From a virus, in the IMG/VR virus record IMGVR_UViG_3300035183_000200, positions 1 to 34,930 of that record: a stretch of 34,930 nt of DNA; one strand, written 5' to 3'. Positions 6,166 to 13,822 of the stretch are shown here, one piece after another (position 1 is the stretch's first letter; each line of letters begins with the position of its first letter). The notes under the pieces were generated by a model. That model was not told the origin of the DNA, ran no database searches, and was given only the letters and a program-made list of their open reading frames with translations. The position numbers and the translations under genes are program-made.

Positions 6166-6406
6166 TGAAACGGAGGGTGGGGTAAAAGATATCGGTGAGA
6201 ATTTTGTGATTGATTTAAGCACCCTAAAAAGTCAAATAAAAGAAGGATTGGCAGGACACAATTGGATACAGCAAGGACCATACCTTGTTTGTCAGTCTTG
6301 TCCTATCAGGCACGCAACTTGGGTGGGAATAGACAGGATTTTAACGGGGTTTGATGAAAATGGTGTGCCCATCTTGAAGGCTGTTAATAGGGTTAAGGGA
6401 ATTTAA
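6122..6406 (+). CDS. Head-region protein with a CxxC motif
   Basis: 94 residues from ATG 6122; an upstream TTG at 6107 would add five. The first 30 residues are polar and probably disordered. The rest contains GHNWIQQGPYLVCQSCPIRHA, with a CxxC and a nearby histidine that could bind a metal, then VGIDRILTGFDENG. I recall similar short proteins with this QSCPxRHA-like stretch near the capsid genes of environmental phages, without a known role. It overlaps the previous gene by 44 bases. Confidence 0.65.
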   Translation: MNQSNGEIKSGERNSETEGGVKDIGENFVIDLSTLKSQIKEGLAGHNWIQQGPYLVCQSCPIRHATWVGIDRILTGFDENGVPILKAVNRVKGI

Positions 6407-6415
6407 TCCTATTAA

Positions 6416-6485
6416 GAGCCCTCAAGGCTCGGTGCGGACGACCCCACCTTAGTGGAGTCTGATTTGCACCTCGTTAAAGGAGGTG
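6416..6485 (+). promoter_or_regulatory. Structured leader that can hide the scaffold ribosome binding site
   Basis: Hairpin GAGCC/GGCTC (6416-6430) is followed by a larger one closed by GGTGC (6431-6435) with GCACC (6466-6470), which encloses CCAC/GTGG with loop CTTA. The same 3' strand, CACCTC (6467-6472), can instead pair with GAGGTG (6480-6485), the heart of the ribosome binding site AAAGGAGGTG. The two pairings exclude each other, the usual layout of a translational switch. I do not recognise it as a known riboswitch class. Confidence 0.6.
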
Positions 6486-6491
6486 AATAGT

Positions 6492-7307
6492 ATGCAAGAC
6501 GAGGATAAGGCGTTAAATGCGGGAACGGAAACTTCCCAGCCAGAAGCGCCAACTGGTGAAAGCGAAAAGCAAGTCCCTGAAGCTGAAGTCAAGGAAGAAG
6601 AAGTCAAAGCCGAAACAGGCAAGACTTCAGAAGCCAAGACAGAGGCTGAGGCTAGGCCGTCAAGAGCGCAGCGGCGTATTGGAGAGCTCGTGAATAAGCT
6701 GAAAGAGGCAACCGCTCAAAAACAGGAACAGGAGTTTGTACCTCCGTTCAACTATCCAGGTTATGGGCAAGAGCAAGAGTTGCCGATTAATCCAGATACT
6801 GGTGAAGTAGACCTGGAGCAGCTTAATCGAGCAGTCGAACAGCGGGCGGCAGCTATTGCCGAATTGCAGACCAAGAGAATTATCTCTGAAGTCCAAAAAG
6901 AGGCAAATTACCGCCAAGCTGTACAGGATTGGGTAAACGACCTGGAGAAGACAATTCAAGAGAGTCCAGAGCTCGACCCCAAATCCCCACAATACAACGC
7001 TAAGCTCGACTCTGCCCTGCGAGAAGTAGTCGAAAAGGCTAATTTCGCAGAAGACGGTCGGCTCGTGCCCAAACTTAAGGTTTCTGAAATTTGGAAGAAC
7101 CTTAAGGAGGCATTAGAGCTTGAAAAGAGCAAGGCTCAAGGAGAGGTCACAGTAGGATTGGCGAAGCAGTTGGCGGAAGAAGCGATAAGGCCAAGCGGTG
7201 AAGCAAGGCAAACTTATTCGACTTCTGACTTGCAGCAGCTTCTGACCAAAGATCCTGCTAAAGTGGTCGCCATTCTTGAGTCCAAGCTCCCAGTGGCAGA
7301 AGAATAA
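6492..7307 (+). CDS. Capsid scaffold protein
   Basis: 271 residues directly before the major capsid gene. The first 55 are Glu/Lys/Ala-rich and disordered (EVKEEEVKAETGKTSEA). A basic patch ARPSRAQRRIGELVNKLKEA follows, then a long helical, coiled-coil-prone middle and a C-terminal LQQLLTKDPAKVVAIL. This composition and position are typical of phage scaffolding proteins, which line the prohead and leave before DNA fills it. ATG 6492 is chosen because it sits 8 bases after AAAGGAGG; an upstream GTG lies within the binding site itself. The leader may regulate its translation. Confidence 0.8.
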   Translation: MQDEDKALNAGTETSQPEAPTGESEKQVPEAEVKEEEVKAETGKTSEAKTEAEARPSRAQRRIGELVNKLKEATAQKQEQEFVPPFNYPGYGQEQELPINPDTGEVDLEQLNRAVEQRAAAIAELQTKRIISEVQKEANYRQAVQDWVNDLEKTIQESPELDPKSPQYNAKLDSALREVVEKANFAEDGRLVPKLKVSEIWKNLKEALELEKSKAQGEVTVGLAKQLAEEAIRPSGEARQTYSTSDLQQLLTKDPAKVVAILESKLPVAEE

Positions 7308-7329
7308 AATAGAAAGGAGGTGAAAAAGA

Positions 7330-8241
7330 ATGGCAGTTCAGACAACATCGGTCTTGTCAAACGAGGTTGCCGTTTATTATGAGGCCAAGTTCCTCGAGAG
7401 GGCTAAACACTCTCTTGTTCACGAGGAGGGTGCACAGAAGCGAACTCAAAAGGCAAATAGTGGTAAAACCATAAGGTTTACCAGATATACGCCTCTCGCA
7501 ACTGTTACCACTCCTTTGACAGAGGGTAATAACCCCGCAGAGGTTAACATTACTGAAGCCAATGTTGATGCAACTTTGGCTGAATACGGTAATGTTGTAA
7601 AAGTTTCCAAACTGCTCTCAACCGTCTCTATTGACAGAGAAGGTGCGGAGAAAGTGGAACTGCTTGGCCAAAATATGGGTGAGACACTGGATGAATTGGC
7701 AAGAAACGAGCTTTTTGCTGGTGCAACTGTTCAACTTGCAGCGGGAAAGTCTTCTTTGTCTAGCATTGCCGCTTCAGACACACTGAATGCGACAGAGGTT
7801 AGAAAAGCAGTCAGAACCCTCAAGAAGAACAAAGCTATGAGGTATCCCGATGGATTCTTCTTGGCCAAAATCTCACCCGATACCAGCTACGACCTTATGG
7901 CTGATAACGTTTGGGTAAATGCTAAAACTTATTCAGATGTTAAAGCTCTCTATGCTGGTGAGGTAGGAGAGTTGCACGGGGCGAGGTTCCTTGAGTCAAC
8001 CAACCCGAAGACAGAAGCCTCCACAGTTACTGTTTATAGTAACTTCTTCCACGGAGCAAATGCTTTCGGGTGCTTTGACCTTGAAAAAGACCCCCCCAAG
8101 CTCTATGTCAAGATTCCAGGGGCTCAAGACACAAGCAACCCAACCGACCGATACTCAACTATTGGTTGGGCGGGGAGCTATGTTTCTAAGACCCTCGTGG
8201 CAGAATGGATTGTAAACGTTAAGACAGCAGCTTCTGCATAA
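7330..8241 (+). CDS. Major capsid protein, N4-gp56 family
   Basis: 303 residues matching the pattern of N4-gp56 family HK97-fold capsid proteins. The N-terminus reads SVLSNEVAVYYEAKFLERA, then GKTIRFTRYTPLA, a ladder of TEGNNP and LAEYGNVVKVSKLLS, GQNMGETLDELARNELF, and the signature RKAVRTLKKNKAMRYPDGFF. KTYSDVKALYAGEVGEL lies in the C-terminal half. It forms the icosahedral shell. AAAGGAGGTG lies 8 bases before ATG, the best binding site in the head region, fitting very high expression. The length is normal for the family. Confidence 0.93.
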   Translation: MAVQTTSVLSNEVAVYYEAKFLERAKHSLVHEEGAQKRTQKANSGKTIRFTRYTPLATVTTPLTEGNNPAEVNITEANVDATLAEYGNVVKVSKLLSTVSIDREGAEKVELLGQNMGETLDELARNELFAGATVQLAAGKSSLSSIAASDTLNATEVRKAVRTLKKNKAMRYPDGFFLAKISPDTSYDLMADNVWVNAKTYSDVKALYAGEVGELHGARFLESTNPKTEASTVTVYSNFFHGANAFGCFDLEKDPPKLYVKIPGAQDTSNPTDRYSTIGWAGSYVSKTLVAEWIVNVKTAASA

Positions 8242-8260
8242 GAGGCTGTTTATTAACGTG

Positions 8261-8313
8261 GCTTGCTGAAGGCTGGTTGTCTCTCTGCCAGCCTTCACAG
8301 AGAGGCAGCAAGC
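8261..8313 (+). promoter_or_regulatory. Structured spacer with competing stems before the 8315 gene
   Basis: Outer stem GCTTGCTG (8261-8268) with CAGCAAGC (8306-8313), 8 bp. Inside, AAGGCTGG (8269-8276) pairs with CCAGCCTT (8288-8295), 8 bp. CTCTCTG (8281-8287), in the loop of that stem, pairs with CAGAGAG (8298-8304), 7 bp. The two inner stems interlock as a pseudoknot or, because the 8296-8297 linker is short, exclude each other. The only ribosome-binding-like sequence, GAGAGG (8300-8305), is inside the second inner stem. There is no T-run, so it is not a terminator. Confidence 0.75.
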
Positions 8314-8314
8314 A

Positions 8315-8635
8315 ATGAAAACAAAAACGAGAGAACCAGATTTAGAATTATTAGATGAAGCACGACGCAAAGCCAAAACAGAATTGGGTAAAACTCATAG
8401 GGAGGCTTTGCTTGTTGCCATTTATGAGGCAAGCAAAGATGATTGGCTTGAGAAGATGCGAATACAGTTAATAGATGCTTTAAAATATGGAGATTTGCGA
8501 AAAATGGACGAGATTAGACGAAAAATTCAGGATTATGCCAGCACTCCCTCTTTTAGAAGGAGAATTGCTCAAAAAATTGCTAAAATAAGCGAGAGAGAAG
8601 CAGAAGTTTATTTTGATAAGACTGAAAGGAGGTGA
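8315..8635 (+). CDS. Small helical protein after the capsid gene
   Basis: 106 residues, highly charged and almost entirely helical by composition: LLDEARRKAKTELGKTHREAL, then EKMRIQLIDALKYGD, then SFRRRIAQKIAKISEREAEV. The net charge is basic, so DNA or capsid-interior contact is possible. The ATG follows the structured spacer by one base, and its weak binding site GAGAGG is inside that structure, so its output may be held well below that of the capsid protein. I do not recognise the family. Confidence 0.65.
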   Translation: MKTKTREPDLELLDEARRKAKTELGKTHREALLVAIYEASKDDWLEKMRIQLIDALKYGDLRKMDEIRRKIQDYASTPSFRRRIAQKIAKISEREAEVYFDKTERR

Positions 8636-8640
8636 ATTTG

Positions 8641-8916
8641 ATGGAGGAAGCAATAAAAAAAGTCAATGAATTGCTAGTTCAAGCACCGAATGCTTTGGAT
8701 GTAGTTCTGGTTTTCGAAGACGGCAGAAATAGATATATGTATGCTGATAATTCAACCAATGCCAAAAAAGTAAGAAAAGAGGCAAGAGACATCCTCTCAA
8801 CTGCTTGGCAAGGCGGAGCATATAACTATGCAATGATTGCCAGCAAGTTAAGAGTTTCAACCCTTGCCATTCAAGCGGTGCTTGACGATGAATTTAAGGA
8901 AAAGACAGGACTATAA
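8641..8916 (+). CDS. Small conserved-looking protein, unknown function
   Basis: 91 residues from ATG 8641, chosen because AAAGGAGGTG at 8625-8634 is ideally spaced to it. The GTG at 8632 lies in the binding site. It opens MEEAIKKVNELLVQAP, has a beta-like stretch ALDVVLVFEDGRNRYMY, then helices, and ends with a helix-turn-helix-like segment (YAMIASKLRVSTLAIQAVLD, about residues 65-84). Role in virion or regulation is unclear. Its stop overlaps the ATG of the next gene. Confidence 0.65.
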   Translation: MEEAIKKVNELLVQAPNALDVVLVFEDGRNRYMYADNSTNAKKVRKEARDILSTAWQGGAYNYAMIASKLRVSTLAIQAVLDDEFKEKTGL

Positions 8917-9332
8917 TGGGTGATTTAGTTTTTAGAACAAAACAAGAGCCAACCGGGCAATTGGAGGAAGAAAAACCAATTGCTCAACCCAAAAAAGAAG
9001 GAAGCGCTGTTATTGATATAGATAAAGGCAAACTTCCCATTACAGCGTGGGAGGCTGAATATGAGAGACCATACAGCGCTGATTATTTTGATTTGGGACA
9101 GGCTTATGATGAATTGAGTTATGAGACTAAAGATAATTTAAGAGTAATTAATGATTATTTTTTGAGGCAGGTAAGAAGTGGCAAAATGAAGGCGACACAG
9201 GAGAATTTTGATAGGCTTATGGGGAAGATTAAGTCTCTTTTAAGAGTTGAAGATGCCCCGTTTATAACACAAGTTAGAGAAATTGCGGATTATTTAAAAG
9301 TTATAGGTAAACCTTATGTCGCAACCAAATAA
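8916..9332 (+). CDS. Head-tail region protein, unknown function, 138 aa
   Basis: 138 residues. The first 40 are polar and probably disordered (Glu, Pro, Lys, Gln). The rest is helical, with WEAEYERPYSADYFDLGQAY and a C-terminal helix pair ending ITQVREIADYLKVIG. The ATG overlaps the previous stop in TAATG, indicating coupled translation. It sits in a run of small genes between the capsid and fibre genes, so a virion or assembly role is likely. I do not recognise the family. Confidence 0.6.
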   Translation: MGDLVFRTKQEPTGQLEEEKPIAQPKKEGSAVIDIDKGKLPITAWEAEYERPYSADYFDLGQAYDELSYETKDNLRVINDYFLRQVRSGKMKATQENFDRLMGKIKSLLRVEDAPFITQVREIADYLKVIGKPYVATK

Positions 9333-9663
9333 ACGAGGAAACATAATTAAAGAGACAGAGCAATATATTCAGAATAAGTCTTTTGATGAAGACTTTAATG
9401 TTTTGGTGGTTGAAGGATTGGAATACGACCCCAGCGGTAAGCTTCTCCGAAAAACTACGGACGCTTTAACTACAAGAATTGATGAGGTAGATGCAAATAC
9501 GACTTATATTGGAGAAGCAGCTATTGGGAGTGCTACAAGCTCTCCAGTTTGGAGAATTAAAAAGATAGTTGTTTCAGGCACAGTTACAAGCATTCTTTGG
9601 GCAGATGGAGATATGAATTTTGACAATGTTTGGGATAATAGAACAACTTTAACTTATTATTAA
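9316..9663 (+). CDS. Virion-associated protein, 115 aa
   Basis: 115 residues. The second half is beta-rich with a conserved-looking core: TTYIGEAAIGSATSSPVWRI, KKIVVSGTVTSILWADGD, and an end FDNVWDNRTTLTYY. I recall short proteins ending this way near tail or fibre genes of environmental phages, where they are annotated as hypothetical or structural. The gene overlaps the previous one by 17 bases. No motif for enzymatic activity is visible. Confidence 0.65.
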   Translation: MSQPNKRGNIIKETEQYIQNKSFDEDFNVLVVEGLEYDPSGKLLRKTTDALTTRIDEVDANTTYIGEAAIGSATSSPVWRIKKIVVSGTVTSILWADGDMNFDNVWDNRTTLTYY

Positions 9664-9715
9664 ATGGGTATTGCAAAAATTTTTTTAGATATTAAAATAA
9701 AGGGGGTGAGATAAA

Positions 9716-10273
9716 ATGGCAACTTTTACTTGGACAGCACAATTAACTACAGGAACGCTTACGATTGGCTCAACCGACAAGGTTGGTTTTTATGGTACAA
9801 ACTTTGGAGATGCTATTACTGTCAACTCCTATCAGGACTCAACTCATATCGAAAATTCCTCTGGAACGCACCAATGCACAAGCAATCACGTTAACAACAC
9901 CAAATATCTAACTTCCACAACCGTTTCTATTAACGGCGGTAGTTCTCAAACTCTCGGTGCATCAGTTCCAACAACCGCCCAGTGTCCGCTAAAGATTAAC
10001 TTTTCTCATACTTCAGCCGTTGCCACCTCAAATGGCAAATTCTGGGCTGATAACGGAAGTGATGTAAATACTGCACCAACTGATGTAACTTTTCAGGCTG
10101 GGGAACAATCTAATACAAGCTGGACATCGGCTGGAGGAAAAACAAATGCCGTTGCTCTTGCCAACCAATCATCGGCAACCTCACACGACTTTTACATCTT
10201 TTGCTCGGCATCGCCAACAGCAGTCGGAGACAAGACGGCGTTTAGGTTGGGAATTGAGTTGACCTATCAGTAA
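9716..10273 (+). CDS. Beta-rich virion protein, 185 aa
   Basis: 185 residues, rich in Thr, Ser, Asn and Ala with few charges, as in surface-exposed phage structural or decoration proteins. It starts MATFTWTAQLTTGTLTIGST, contains GGSSQTLGASVP and KFWADNGSDVNTAP, and ends KTAFRLGIELTYQ. Two cysteines (HQCTSNH and AQCPLK) could pair. AAAGGGGGTG lies just upstream of ATG, suggesting abundant synthesis. A minor capsid, decoration or fibre-associated role is inference. Confidence 0.65.
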   Translation: MATFTWTAQLTTGTLTIGSTDKVGFYGTNFGDAITVNSYQDSTHIENSSGTHQCTSNHVNNTKYLTSTTVSINGGSSQTLGASVPTTAQCPLKINFSHTSAVATSNGKFWADNGSDVNTAPTDVTFQAGEQSNTSWTSAGGKTNAVALANQSSATSHDFYIFCSASPTAVGDKTAFRLGIELTYQ

Positions 10274-10274
10274 T

Positions 10275-10478
10275 ATGGAAAAAGATAAAGTTTATACAAT
10301 TAAAGAGGTCCTAGATTTAGTTGAAGCCGATAAGAAGTATTACAAAATGGCGGGTAAAGGATTGGTTGTCGGTGGTATTAACGTGGCTGACCTTGAACAG
10401 ACTATCAGAATTCCCGAAAGTGCTGAAAAGTTAGTTATCTTTGCACCTGAACTAGAACCTATTGAGATAGAGCTTTAG
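10275..10478 (+). CDS. Small acidic protein, 67 aa
   Basis: 67 residues starting MEKDKVYTIKEVLDLVEADK, then KMAGKGLVVGGINVADLEQT, ending with an acidic strand-like tail. No enzymatic motif is visible. It begins one base after the previous stop, so coupled translation is likely. It is followed by a small hairpin and the 10500 gene. Unrecognised; probably a virion or assembly accessory protein by position. Confidence 0.6.
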   Translation: MEKDKVYTIKEVLDLVEADKKYYKMAGKGLVVGGINVADLEQTIRIPESAEKLVIFAPELEPIEIEL

Positions 10479-10480
10479 TC

Positions 10481-10495
10481 TTGGTGATAAACCAA
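10481..10495 (+). promoter_or_regulatory. Small hairpin over a weak ribosome binding site
   Basis: TTGGT (10481-10485) pairs with ACCAA (10491-10495) around loop GATAA. The GGTG that could serve as a weak ribosome binding site for ATG 10500 is in the 5' arm and loop. The stem is only 5 bp, so its effect may be small. Confidence 0.35.
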
Positions 10496-10499
10496 CGAT

Positions 10500-10946
10500 A
10501 TGGCTAGAATAATAAGCCGATGGCTCGCTTATTTGAGTGATGGAAGCGTTGCTATCGAAGGCAAACACCCATATGAAGAAATCCCCAACGAACCCTCGCC
10601 TTGGCAGAGGCTTTTACTTCATTTAGCCAAAAATAAACTTGAGATTACGGGACTTCGTATTCAGATTGAGAAAGAGGGAGAACCAGTTAGAACCTTCAAT
10701 CTTCCCTCGAAGTCTCCTAAACAGAAATGGGCGGATTTAAAACCTCTAATTCCTATCGGATTTAATTATTTCAGGCGTGTTCAGCGAACTATGGAGCCGA
10801 TAGATGGAGATTTTGGTAACTTAAGGCTTGGAAATGAGTATCACTTTATTGAAATCCACGCAATATACAAAGGTTTTACCCTCGTCTTAATAGTTGATGA
10901 AGACACAGGAAATGAAAGTTGGAGTTTAATTTTGGAAAGGGGGTGA
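10500..10946 (+). CDS. Protein of unknown function, 148 aa
   Basis: 148 residues opening MARIISRWLAYLSDGSVAIE, with a helical WQRLLLHLAKNKLEITGLRI, a basic middle (SKSPKQKWADLKPL) and a beta-rich end (HFIEIHAIYKGFTLVLIVDE). It looks like a compact alpha/beta protein. It is within the run of tail/fibre-associated genes and ends 5 bases before the ATG of the next gene. No family recognised. Confidence 0.6.
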   Translation: MARIISRWLAYLSDGSVAIEGKHPYEEIPNEPSPWQRLLLHLAKNKLEITGLRIQIEKEGEPVRTFNLPSKSPKQKWADLKPLIPIGFNYFRRVQRTMEPIDGDFGNLRLGNEYHFIEIHAIYKGFTLVLIVDEDTGNESWSLILERG

Positions 10947-10951
10947 TAAGT

Positions 10952-11737
10952 ATGGCAATCAAACATTCTTTTCAAAGTTCAAAATCAGATGGTGCAGACT
11001 CATCTTTGGTTAGACCATCAGACTGGAACGCCGACCATACGCTTGAATTTGGCGATTTGATAAACAAGTTTAGACAAAAGCCGTTTTATTACACCGATTT
11101 CTTGGGAGCTGCTGGTGCGGCAACTGTTGAAGCCGCCTATCCATTTGATTTTGCAGTTATAAGTTCTGGAACACAAGCAAAAATAGCAAGTGAGGCAAAT
11201 CACCCTGGTATTTTAAGAATATCATCATCAACTACGGCTAACAGTGGTGGATATATCGAAACCGATGCAACTGCTTTTCTTTTGGGTGGCGGAGAGTGTT
11301 TTGAGGTTATTTTCCAACCAAGAGTTTCAGGTAATGCAAACACAACTATTCGTATGGGTTTTTTAGATACAACATCATCAACAGATGCTACAGATGGAGC
11401 ATATTTTGAATTACCAGCTGGTTCTTTGGATATCGTAGGAAAAACAGCAAATAATGGTACAAGAACAACCTCATCAGCCATTGCAACCTTAACTGTTAAT
11501 ACTTGGTATAGGGCAAGACTTGAGGTTAATTCAAACGCAACACAGGTCAATTTTTATGTTTTTAATGACAGCGGAACACAATTGGGTTCTCAAAGCATTA
11601 CTACCAACATTCCTACAGCAGTTGGAAGAGAGACTGGAGCAGGTGTTATAGCCACAAATTCAGGAACTACGGCTACACTTCTTGCTTACTTTGACTGGAT
11701 GGCGGTTTTGTTTGACGCTAGAAGTCTAACAAGATGA
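10952..11737 (+). CDS. Tail/fibre protein with a jelly-roll-like domain
   Basis: 261 residues from ATG 10952, placed 6 bases after AAAGGGGGTG; an upstream TTG lies inside the previous gene. The N-terminus, IKHSFQSSKSDGADSSLVRP followed by SDWNADH, is a motif I know from many phage tail or fibre proteins, where it probably docks to the virion. The rest is a beta-sandwich pattern typical of concanavalin-like or lectin-like domains (PRVSGNANTTIRMGFLDT, NTWYRARLEVNSNATQVNFY). A carbohydrate- or receptor-binding role is inferred. Confidence 0.7.
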   Translation: MAIKHSFQSSKSDGADSSLVRPSDWNADHTLEFGDLINKFRQKPFYYTDFLGAAGAATVEAAYPFDFAVISSGTQAKIASEANHPGILRISSSTTANSGGYIETDATAFLLGGGECFEVIFQPRVSGNANTTIRMGFLDTTSSTDATDGAYFELPAGSLDIVGKTANNGTRTTSSAIATLTVNTWYRARLEVNSNATQVNFYVFNDSGTQLGSQSITTNIPTAVGRETGAGVIATNSGTTATLLAYFDWMAVLFDARSLTR

Positions 11738-11738
11738 T

Positions 11739-12713
11739 ATGGCATTTCAGATAGACACTTTCCAAAATGATGCCTTTCAAGTGGAAGGCGGAGCTGTCGT
11801 TGTTGACAACCGCAACGCAAGAACTAAAGGAGTAGACACAATCTCCAATAGTAGAAATGCCAGAATTAAGGGATTAAGTACGACCAGTGATACTAGGAAT
11901 GCCCGTATCAAAGGGGTTGCAACGACATCCGATACAAGGAACGCAAGAACGAAAGGGGTTGCGACAACATCAGACAACCGCCCCGCTAGAACTAAAGGAA
12001 GCCTCACCACATCGGATACTAGAGGAGCAGGAACCAAAGGAATTGCAGTAGCAACAGACAATCGTCCTGCTAGAACAAAAGGTGTAGCTACTATTTCCGA
12101 TACAAGGAGCGCTAGAACAAAAGGTGTAGCTACGGTTTCCGATACAAGGGACGCAAGGATAAAGGGTACTGCAACCGACTCCGATATGAGAGGTGCGAGG
12201 ATTAGGGGTTATCTTACCGCAGTAGATACTAGAAATGCCCGGACAAAGGGGGTAGCCACAGCTTTAGACACAAGAAGCGCAAAAACTAAAGGTCAGGCGA
12301 CAACATCAGACACAAGAGCGGCTAAAACTAAAGGAGTTAGTGTCAACATAATTTCAGATAGCAGAGATGCACGCACAAAAGGTTTGGATACTTTATCCGA
12401 CAATAGGAGTGCGAGAATTAAAGGATTTGATATTGCCGGAGAAACCAGAAACGCAAGAACCAAAGGTTATCTTACAACTTCAGATACAAGGGACGCTAGG
12501 ATAAAAGGTAAATTTACAGCATCAGATTTTAGAGATGCACACACCAAGGGAAGTGCGATAATTTCAGATACAAGGGGAGCAAGGTTAATTGGAGCAATTG
12601 CAAGTTATCGAAATGCAAAAGTGAAGGGGCCGGAAGTTACTTTTCCCAAATTCATTTTTGTTGATGGAAAACTAGCAATTCATCTTTTTGGCAAATTTTA
12701 TTCTAAAAGATGA
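11739..12713 (+). CDS. Fibre-like protein built of 14-residue repeats
   Basis: 324 residues: a short head (MAFQIDTFQNDAFQVEGG), about 20 tandem units from residue 21 to about 300, and a 24-residue tail ending FGKFYSKR. The unit consensus is TSDTRNARTKGVAT, with D/N-x-R-x-A-R/K-x-K-G nearly invariant; one unit is 16 long. The strongly basic, glycine-phased repeats suggest a beta-solenoid or fibrous shaft. I recall similar repeats in metagenomic proteins of uncultivated bacteria and phages, but cannot verify it. Position among tail genes suggests surface adhesion. The stop overlaps the next ATG (ATGA). Confidence 0.75.
   Translation: MAFQIDTFQNDAFQVEGGAVVVDNRNARTKGVDTISNSRNARIKGLSTTSDTRNARIKGVATTSDTRNARTKGVATTSDNRPARTKGSLTTSDTRGAGTKGIAVATDNRPARTKGVATISDTRSARTKGVATVSDTRDARIKGTATDSDMRGARIRGYLTAVDTRNARTKGVATALDTRSAKTKGQATTSDTRAAKTKGVSVNIISDSRDARTKGLDTLSDNRSARIKGFDIAGETRNARTKGYLTTSDTRDARIKGKFTASDFRDAHTKGSAIISDTRGARLIGAIASYRNAKVKGPEVTFPKFIFVDGKLAIHLFGKFYSKR
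11799..12638 (+). repeat. About 20 x 42-bp coding repeat
   Basis: Each unit encodes 14 residues. At DNA level the units are strongly diverged in codon use while the R, A, K and G positions are kept, which points to old duplication under protein-level selection rather than recent slippage. A few neighbouring units are nearly identical, so exchange between units probably still happens. Confidence 0.85.
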
Positions 12714-13822
12714 GAATTCTTTTTGTTGAGACCCATTACAAAAGACCAAGTGGGCAAATAAAAACATCGGCGGTTGACTGGTGGAGAATAATAAATCCTG
12801 CAAATTATCTCAAAAAAAACACTGATTGGGAAATAGAAATTAGAAAGGGCGTATTATCCCAAGACTTCAAATTTGGCGATCCAAGGGCAGATTTTGAGTG
12901 GGAACAGGTAGGACAGAATTTTGATTTGGTTTGGTTATCTTATATGGGTAATCCTCTTGCCTTTTCTTATCTTGAAGTCTTAAAAAAAAGATATGGGCTT
13001 GAGTATATTATAGATTTTGACGACAACCTCCTTCAAATTTCGCAATACAATCCTATTAGCATTAAGTATGCTAAAGACCCCGTTCACTTTAATAATTTAA
13101 AAAAGATATTGAGTTTTGCACAGTATCTAACTGTAACAAACAGCTATCTTAAAAAGGTTTATAAGAAGTTTAGGGGAAAAAGCAGAGATACTATTTTTGT
13201 TTTACCGAATTATATTGACGATAAAACTTATAAACCATTACCACCCAGAAAGCACGACAAGGTTGTCGTTGGTTATTTTGGCGGCGTTGCACACCTAGCA
13301 GACCTTGTTTATGAGAATACAGAGTTTTTATCGGCAATTAGTTATTTTTTGGGTAAATATCAAGATAAAGTTGAGTTTCATGTTTTAGGATTTATGCCAA
13401 CCAATGAGTTTAATCAATTACCCAATGTAAGGTACGAATATGGTCAACCAGATTTTAATGACTATATTGAAAAATGGAAATCTTGGATTGCGGGGGTTGA
13501 TTTTTGTATTGCACCGCTACAACAGTCAGAATTTAATCAGTGTAAAAGTTCAATTAAGATATATGAGGCTGGTATCGCCAAAGTTCCTACTATTGCCCAA
13601 GATTTTGGACCGTATAAGTTTATTAAAAACCATGAGAACGGAATTAAATGTACAACCACCAAAGACTGGCTTGAGGCTTTTGAATTTATGATGAATAGAG
13701 AGAAAAGACTTGAAATGGGACAAAAAATCTATGACTACATTATCAAAAATTGTCTTATTAAAGACCACTGGCAAGAATGGAAGGAGGTGGCAGAATGTGC
13801 CGTTTCTAAAAATAGGATCTAA
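12710..13822 (+). CDS. Glycosyltransferase (GT-B fold, GT4-like)
   Basis: 370 residues. The N-terminal half begins MRILFVETHYKRPSGQ, with YIIDFDDNLLQIS near residue 105. The second Rossmann-like half contains VVVGYFGGVAHLAD (about 185) and the donor-binding region KIYEAGIAKVPTIAQDFGPY (about residue 285), with the conserved glutamate of GT4-type enzymes. It would transfer a sugar from a nucleotide sugar. The gene is embedded among fibre genes (ATGA overlap upstream), so it may decorate a virion fibre or alter host surface sugars; the choice is inference. The length is normal. Confidence 0.85.
   Translation: MRILFVETHYKRPSGQIKTSAVDWWRIINPANYLKKNTDWEIEIRKGVLSQDFKFGDPRADFEWEQVGQNFDLVWLSYMGNPLAFSYLEVLKKRYGLEYIIDFDDNLLQISQYNPISIKYAKDPVHFNNLKKILSFAQYLTVTNSYLKKVYKKFRGKSRDTIFVLPNYIDDKTYKPLPPRKHDKVVVGYFGGVAHLADLVYENTEFLSAISYFLGKYQDKVEFHVLGFMPTNEFNQLPNVRYEYGQPDFNDYIEKWKSWIAGVDFCIAPLQQSEFNQCKSSIKIYEAGIAKVPTIAQDFGPYKFIKNHENGIKCTTTKDWLEAFEFMMNREKRLEMGQKIYDYIIKNCLIKDHWQEWKEVAECAVSKNRI

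Noticed and set aside
11799-12638. CRISPR-like 42-bp periodicity
   Set aside because: The period is an in-frame protein repeat with no constant DNA repeat and no spacers.
13710-13796. Longer frame for the 43-residue protein starting inside the glycosyltransferase gene
   Set aside because: The extra 29 codons overlap conserved coding sequence; the GTG at 13797 has an ideal AAGGAGGTGG.
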